Positions 5,358 through 9,045 of a stretch of DNA of 9,045 nucleotides are shown piece by piece. This DNA is from Desulfobacterales bacterium (GTDB taxonomy: Bacteria > Desulfobacterota > Desulfobacteria > Desulfobacterales > C00003060), in NCBI GenBank assembly GCA_030616425.1, contig JAUWXJ010000089.1, forward strand, positions 1 through 9,045. The letters run 5' to 3'. The notes beneath the pieces are model-generated. The model did not search any database. It had not been told where the DNA came from and saw nothing but the letters and a program-made list of their open reading frames with translations. How positions within the stretch are numbered: position 1 is the first letter of the stretch; each line of letters opens with the position of its first letter. The position numbers were made by a program, and so were the translations under genes.

Positions 5358-6173
5358 ATGTCTCTTTACAGGGACAGAGCTGTGTCGAGGGCCATAGGCC
5401 AAGCCATACACCGGTACAGGATGATATCAGACGGAGACCGAATTGCAGTGGCCCTGTCCGGTGGAAAAGACAGCTTGACCCTGATGTGGGCCCTCCATGA
5501 ACGCTTGTCTCGTATTCCCATCCATTATTCACTCCTTGCGATCTACATAGATCTCGGCTTTGAAGGGGATCCAGCCCACCTTATTGAAGATTACTGCCAG
5601 ACCATGGGCTACCCACTGCGGCTTGAGCATACCGATTATGGGATACAAGGACACAGTGAGAAAAATCGCGAAAATCCGTGTTTTCTTTGCTCGCGACTTC
5701 GAAGAAAACGGCTATTTGAACTCGCCCACGAACTCGGATGCAATAAGCTCGCCCTTGGCCACAACATGGATGATATCATAGAGACTTTGTTCTTGAACAT
5801 GTGCTACAGTGGAGAGATCAGCACCATGGTCCCCTGGCAGCCCCTCTTCAAAGGAAAACTCACGGTGATCAGGCCGCTCGCTTTCTTGGATGAGGCAACA
5901 ATCAAGCGGTTTGCCGACGATCACGGGTTTCCGAATTTCGAAAACCCATGCCCGACCTCCAAAACCTCAAAGCGCAGTGAAATTAAAAAAATGCTCGACA
6001 GCCTGTACCGGAGGAACAAGAAGATAAAAGGGAATATTTTTCGCTCCATGAGCCACGTGAAGCTCGATTATCTACTGAGCGCCCCCTTCAGGTCTAATAA
6101 TGCCGACCCTGAACAGGTCACTGCCCAAACAGATATTCCTTTAAGCAATCACAAAAAGGTTTCCCACTCATGA
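5358..6173 (+). CDS. ttcA: TtcA-like tRNA 2-thiocytidine biosynthesis protein (PP-loop ATPase, Fe-S)
   Basis: Predicted to activate a tRNA base with ATP and insert sulfur; TtcA itself makes 2-thiocytidine at position 32. The 271-residue protein has the PP-loop SGGKDS at 34-39 and GHNMDD at 134-139. Three cysteines match the TtcA 4Fe-4S ligands: C108 and C111 in PCFLCSRLRRKR, and C198 in NPCPTS. It lacks the flanking zinc-finger domains of the related TtuA, favouring TtcA, and is somewhat shorter than the 311-residue E. coli protein. The last 35 or so residues are polar and probably disordered. AAGGGA just upstream overlaps the rpoZ stop and precedes the ATG by four bases. Its stop overlaps the next start in ATGA. 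The target nucleotide cannot be proved from sequence. Confidence 0.86.
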   Translation: MSLYRDRAVSRAIGQAIHRYRMISDGDRIAVALSGGKDSLTLMWALHERLSRIPIHYSLLAIYIDLGFEGDPAHLIEDYCQTMGYPLRLEHTDYGIQGHSEKNRENPCFLCSRLRRKRLFELAHELGCNKLALGHNMDDIIETLFLNMCYSGEISTMVPWQPLFKGKLTVIRPLAFLDEATIKRFADDHGFPNFENPCPTSKTSKRSEIKKMLDSLYRRNKKIKGNIFRSMSHVKLDYLLSAPFRSNNADPEQVTAQTDIPLSNHKKVSHS

Positions 6174-6583
6174 GCCTTGATAACAATGATCGAAAAATAA
6201 GACTAGGCCACGTAGCCCTGGTCTGCAGCTCCGAACAAGGGGCTGAAGATTTCTACGGGGGCGTCCTGGGGTTAAGAAGGATAAAATCCTTCGTACTTTC
6301 CAAGCACCTGACACGCCAAGTGTTTGGCATTGATCTTGAGTGCCCGGTCGTTGTCTATGGAAACGATCAATTCACAGCAGAGATATTTGTGACAGCAGAC
6401 CCCCCTGGCGGGATGACCGGTCTTGAACACGTCTGCCTGGAAGTGAAAGATACTGAGGAATTCATAAAGAAGTGTGCGGCCATGCATTTGGAAGTGAGGC
6501 GCATCCCCAAGGGGGATCGCATGCTCACATTTGTTAAGGATTACGATGGGAACCTATTTGAAATAAAGGACTCGGGTAAATAG
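6170..6583 (+). CDS. VOC-superfamily (glyoxalase/dioxygenase fold) protein
   Basis: A 137-residue single-subunit VOC protein made of two beta-alpha-beta-beta-beta modules, roughly 8-75 and 83-135. Four candidate metal ligands fall at the classic positions: H14 (GHVALV), E71 (AEIFV), H87 (EHVCLEV) and E131 (NLFEIKD). This fits a glyoxalase I or epimerase-like metal site better than the 2-His-1-carboxylate of extradiol dioxygenases, but the substrate is unknown. The ATG overlaps the stop of the TtcA-like gene (ATGA at 6170-6173), so translation is probably coupled. The stop codon is one base from the stop of the convergent PBP gene. I find no sequence evidence for methylmalonyl-CoA epimerase or a resistance function specifically. 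Confidence 0.82.
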   Translation: MSLDNNDRKIRLGHVALVCSSEQGAEDFYGGVLGLRRIKSFVLSKHLTRQVFGIDLECPVVVYGNDQFTAEIFVTADPPGGMTGLEHVCLEVKDTEEFIKKCAAMHLEVRRIPKGDRMLTFVKDYDGNLFEIKDSGK

Positions 6584-6584
6584 C

Positions 6585-8579
6585 CTACAACCCTCCCAAA
6601 CCGAGCCCTGAAGCATGGCTGCAATATTGCTTGGGTTCGGTCCCTTTCTTGAACACCACGGCCTGAGCATCCGGACAACTCGGGGATGCAAGGAGTCCGG
6701 ATTCAGGATCGATTCGAACCTTAACCACCCCTTCCGGCAAAGAGAAATCATGAAAAGGCCGGCCTGCCAGCACCCGCCCCATGTAATCGATCCATATGGG
6801 AAGGGCAGCCCTGGCACCTGTTTCCTTGTTCCCCATTGTTCCAAAGTGGTCCAGGCCAACCCACACACCCGCAACAATAGTCGGAGAAAATCCTACAAAA
6901 AGGGCATCCCTGTAACTGTCGGTTGTTCCGGTCTTGCCGGCCAGTGGTCGACCAATACGCATTGCTGCCCTGCCGGTCCCTGCTTGCACCACCGCCTGCA
7001 ACATATCGGTCATGATAGATGCGGTCTCAGGACTGATCACAGTGCGCATCTCCGGCCTTGCCCGCAAGATGGATCGCCCTTCCCGGTCCAGAACTTCCAG
7101 AATCGCAAAAGGCTTTGTCCACACCCCCTCATTCGGGAAGACGGCATAGGCTGCTGTTAGTTCAAGAAGCGTGACCTCAGATGTCCCAAGCACCAAAGAG
7201 AGGTTTGGCTGCAAGGGGGATTTAATGCCCATCCTGTATGCCCACTGCACGGCAGTAGAAGGACCGAGTTTATTCAGGAGTTTTACAGCCGGGATGTTCT
7301 GTGATACGGCCAGGGCTTGTCTGAGTGTCATCTCACCCCGGAATTTGCCCGAGAAGTTTTGCGGAGCCCAGTCCAAATCCTCTGTGGCCCCCTTGAAGAC
7401 GACCGGGGCATCCCAGATTAGGCCGTTTTGAACAAAACCGTTTTCCATGGCACAAGCGTAAATCAGAGGTTTGAACGCCGAACCCGGCTGTCTGCGGGCC
7501 ATAGTGGCCCGGTTGAATGGGCTCTCCTGAAAGTCTCTCCCGCCCACCATGGCCAGAATCGCCCCCTGCCTTGCATCCAGACTCACCAGAGCGGCCTGAG
7601 GCCCTTCAACCGCGGATGTGCCGTGTTTCTGCATCCGGGCGGAAAGTCGCCCAAGGCCCCTTGCGACAGCCTCTTCAGCGGCCTTATTCATCTTATAGTT
7701 GAGTGTCGTATAGACTGTAAGCCCCGTCCAATAGAGGCGACTACTCCCAAACTCCTTCTCAAGAAGGTTCCGGACATAGGCCACAAAGTAGGGGGCCTTT
7801 GTTGAGCCGTTCTGGCTCTTTGCAAGATTCAGTGGGGCAGACCTGGCAGCTGTTAGCTGTACTCCTGTTATCATGCCATTTTGAGCCATCTGCTTCAGGA
7901 CTACCGCTCGCCGCTTAAGCGCCAAAGATCTGTCGACCAGGGGGGAATAACGAGAGGGCGACTTGGGCATGCCTGCAACAAGTGCGCATTCATCCAAAGC
8001 CAGGTTGCTGACCGGCTTTCCAAAATATGTCTGGGCTGCAGCTTCCACACCATAAGCTCCGCTGCCAAAATAGATCTGATTAAGATATAGCTCCAGAATC
8101 TCGTCCTTGGTATAGCGGCGCTCAATTTGAAAGGCCAGAAAGGCTTCTTTGAGTTTCCGTATGATGCTCTTTCGGGGAGTGAGGAATAGGGTCCTTGCCA
8201 GCTGCTGTGTAATGGTGCTGGCCCCTTGTACAAACTCACCAACCCGTATATCCTTGATGATGGCCCGAACGATTGCTCTCAGATCGACCCCGGCGTGCTC
8301 GTAGAATTGGCGGTCTTCTGTGGCAATGACTGCTTTCTTGAGGTAGTCAGGAATTGTGTGCAGGGCCACAGGCACCCGTTTTTGGATGAAAAGTTCGGCC
8401 AGTAACTCTTTGTCTGATGAATAGATGCGGGTAATAGCAGCGGGCTTGAACGACTCTAAGGCTTGAATCTGGGGTAGGTCATGTGTAAGGGCCACAAACA
8501 GACCGCCGACAGCACCGCCAATCACGGCTGTACCCAACAAAAAAACGATGTAGATTAACCGTCGGCGTGAAGTAGTCAC
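6585..8579 (-). CDS. mrcA: class A penicillin-binding protein, PBP1A type
   Basis: Bifunctional peptidoglycan synthase anchored in the inner membrane, acting in the periplasm. The 664 residues comprise a short basic tail and one membrane helix (about 8-31), a GT51 glycosyltransferase domain (about 50-230) and a transpeptidase domain (about 325-605). Glycosyltransferase motifs are EDRQFYEHAGVD with catalytic E88, QGASTITQQLART at 118-130, and the KDEILELYLNQIYFG block. Transpeptidase motifs are SAFK with nucleophile S367, SQN at 426-428 and KTG at 549-551. It lacks room for the inserted OB domain of the 850-residue E. coli PBP1A. The C-terminal tail carries two cysteines (C635, C653) in a CP...GTEP..C pattern and could form a disulfide. 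The start codon is GTG with only a weak ribosome site. It follows rtcB by 28 bases on the same strand, suggesting co-transcription. Confidence 0.94.
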   Translation of the reverse strand: MTTSRRRLIYIVFLLGTAVIGGAVGGLFVALTHDLPQIQALESFKPAAITRIYSSDKELLAELFIQKRVPVALHTIPDYLKKAVIATEDRQFYEHAGVDLRAIVRAIIKDIRVGEFVQGASTITQQLARTLFLTPRKSIIRKLKEAFLAFQIERRYTKDEILELYLNQIYFGSGAYGVEAAAQTYFGKPVSNLALDECALVAGMPKSPSRYSPLVDRSLALKRRAVVLKQMAQNGMITGVQLTAARSAPLNLAKSQNGSTKAPYFVAYVRNLLEKEFGSSRLYWTGLTVYTTLNYKMNKAAEEAVARGLGRLSARMQKHGTSAVEGPQAALVSLDARQGAILAMVGGRDFQESPFNRATMARRQPGSAFKPLIYACAMENGFVQNGLIWDAPVVFKGATEDLDWAPQNFSGKFRGEMTLRQALAVSQNIPAVKLLNKLGPSTAVQWAYRMGIKSPLQPNLSLVLGTSEVTLLELTAAYAVFPNEGVWTKPFAILEVLDREGRSILRARPEMRTVISPETASIMTDMLQAVVQAGTGRAAMRIGRPLAGKTGTTDSYRDALFVGFSPTIVAGVWVGLDHFGTMGNKETGARAALPIWIDYMGRVLAGRPFHDFSLPEGVVKVRIDPESGLLASPSCPDAQAVVFKKGTEPKQYCSHASGLGLGGL

Positions 8580-8607
8580 AGTATCTCAAGGAATCTCTGA
8601 AGCCGCT

Positions 8608-9045
8608 TTATCCCTTCATTACTCCCATCGGCTTCAACCTTGCCACTTTCTTGCCAATCCCGGCCTGGTGCACCACGTTTACCACATGGGCCACATCCTT
8701 GTAGGCCTCAGGGATCTCCTCCATGATTGTCCCTTTGCCGGCGCCCCGAACATAGATCCCCTGATCTTCAAGCTCACGAACGATTGCCCGTCCTCCAGCA
8801 ATCTTTTTTGCCTGGCGCCTGCTCATCACGCGTCCAGCCCCGTGGCAAGTACTTCCAAAGGTCTCTTTCAGCGCGGTATGAGTACCTACCAACACATACG
8901 AATAACGGCCCATGTCTCCGGGAATCAACACAGGTTGCCCTACTTCCTTGTATCTTTCAGGTATAAACGGAGAATGAGGAGGAAAGGCCCTAGTCGCCCC
9001 CTTTCGGTGTACACACAACTTGCGCGTTTTGCCGTCCACCTCATG
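8608..9045 (-). CDS. rtcB: RNA-splicing ligase RtcB, C-terminal part (5' end outside window)
   Basis: RtcB joins RNA 2',3'-cyclic phosphate or 3'-phosphate ends to 5'-hydroxyl ends using GTP and Mn2+, in RNA repair or tRNA splicing. The frame is open through the right edge of the window (His-Glu-Val-Asp-Gly-Lys), so the GTG near 9039 is internal; 145 residues are visible. Family motifs are CVHRKGATRAF, GQPVLIPGDMG and FGSTCHGAGR, whose His is the guanylated catalytic residue, then AYKDVAHVV and the terminal KPMGVMKG with the nucleotide-binding penultimate Lys. There are 77 residues from the catalytic His to the end, equal to the Pyrococcus enzyme (His404 of 481). The PBP gene follows on the same strand after 28 bases; a functional link is not apparent. 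Confidence 0.95.
   Translation of the reverse strand, partial: HEVDGKTRKLCVHRKGATRAFPPHSPFIPERYKEVGQPVLIPGDMGRYSYVLVGTHTALKETFGSTCHGAGRVMSRRQAKKIAGGRAIVRELEDQGIYVRGAGKGTIMEEIPEAYKDVAHVVNVVHQAGIGKKVARLKPMGVMKG

Noticed and set aside
6615..7160. 181-codon plus-strand frame opposite the PBP gene
   Set aside because: It is antisense to the conserved transpeptidase-coding region with KTG and tail motifs, and is rich in Cys, His and Pro in a way typical of a shadow frame.
8608..9039. A complete 143-residue gene starting at GTG 9039
   Set aside because: The frame stays open to the window edge with residues matching RtcB upstream of that codon, so it is the C-terminal part of a longer gene.
1..9045. 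An undescribed multi-gene defence, mobile or biosynthetic system
   Set aside because: All but two coding regions fall into well-known housekeeping families; the exceptions are a lone lipoprotein and a generic VOC protein. No nuclease, recombinase, toxin or carrier-protein signature is visible.

Overview
The window reads as an ordinary chromosomal stretch of a Gram-negative anaerobe, most likely a Desulfobacterota (former Deltaproteobacteria) member. I base this on the protein types: a short archaeal-type LeuCD pair, an actinobacterial/tartrate-dehydrogenase-like LeuB next to asd, an Fe-S TtcA-like protein, a compact PBP1A and a lipoprotein with a clear lipobox. The lineage is inference; no rRNA or marker search was possible. 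The gene content is housekeeping. I see no transposase, phage gene, CRISPR array, toxin-antitoxin pair or defence gene, and no obviously new multi-gene system.

Left part (1-3607, + strand): the 3' end of leuC, then leuD and leuB, giving isopropylmalate isomerase (LeuCD) and isopropylmalate dehydrogenase of leucine synthesis. A 229-base spacer follows, then asd, which makes aspartate semialdehyde for lysine/diaminopimelate, threonine and methionine. leuC, leuD and leuB are tightly packed and probably one transcript.

Middle part (3608-6583, + strand): greA (TTG start), a glycine-zipper lipoprotein of unknown function, rpoZ (RNA polymerase omega), a TtcA-like tRNA thiolase and a small VOC-fold protein. 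rpoZ, ttcA and the VOC gene are closely spaced, the last two overlapping by ATGA, so they are likely co-transcribed.

Right part (6585-9045, - strand): a compact class A penicillin-binding protein (PBP1A type) and, upstream of it, the C-terminal third of the RNA ligase RtcB, cut by the window edge. The PBP gene converges on the VOC gene with a single base between stop codons.

The least ordinary part is the spacer DNA. Three spacers (leuB-asd, asd-greA, greA-lipoprotein) carry short-period tandem repeats of 7 or 9 bases. Two of them also carry diverged copies of an approximately 90-100 base element sharing an 11-mer, a 9-mer and an 8-mer in the same order, and each copy can fold into a long imperfect hairpin or branched structure. 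In the greA-lipoprotein spacer the 9-base units occur in one orientation before the element and in the opposite orientation after it, keeping 9-base phase. A second point of interest is LeuB, whose coenzyme-discriminating positions carry Lys-Tyr as in NADP-dependent isocitrate dehydrogenase rather than the Asp-Ile typical of NAD-dependent LeuB.
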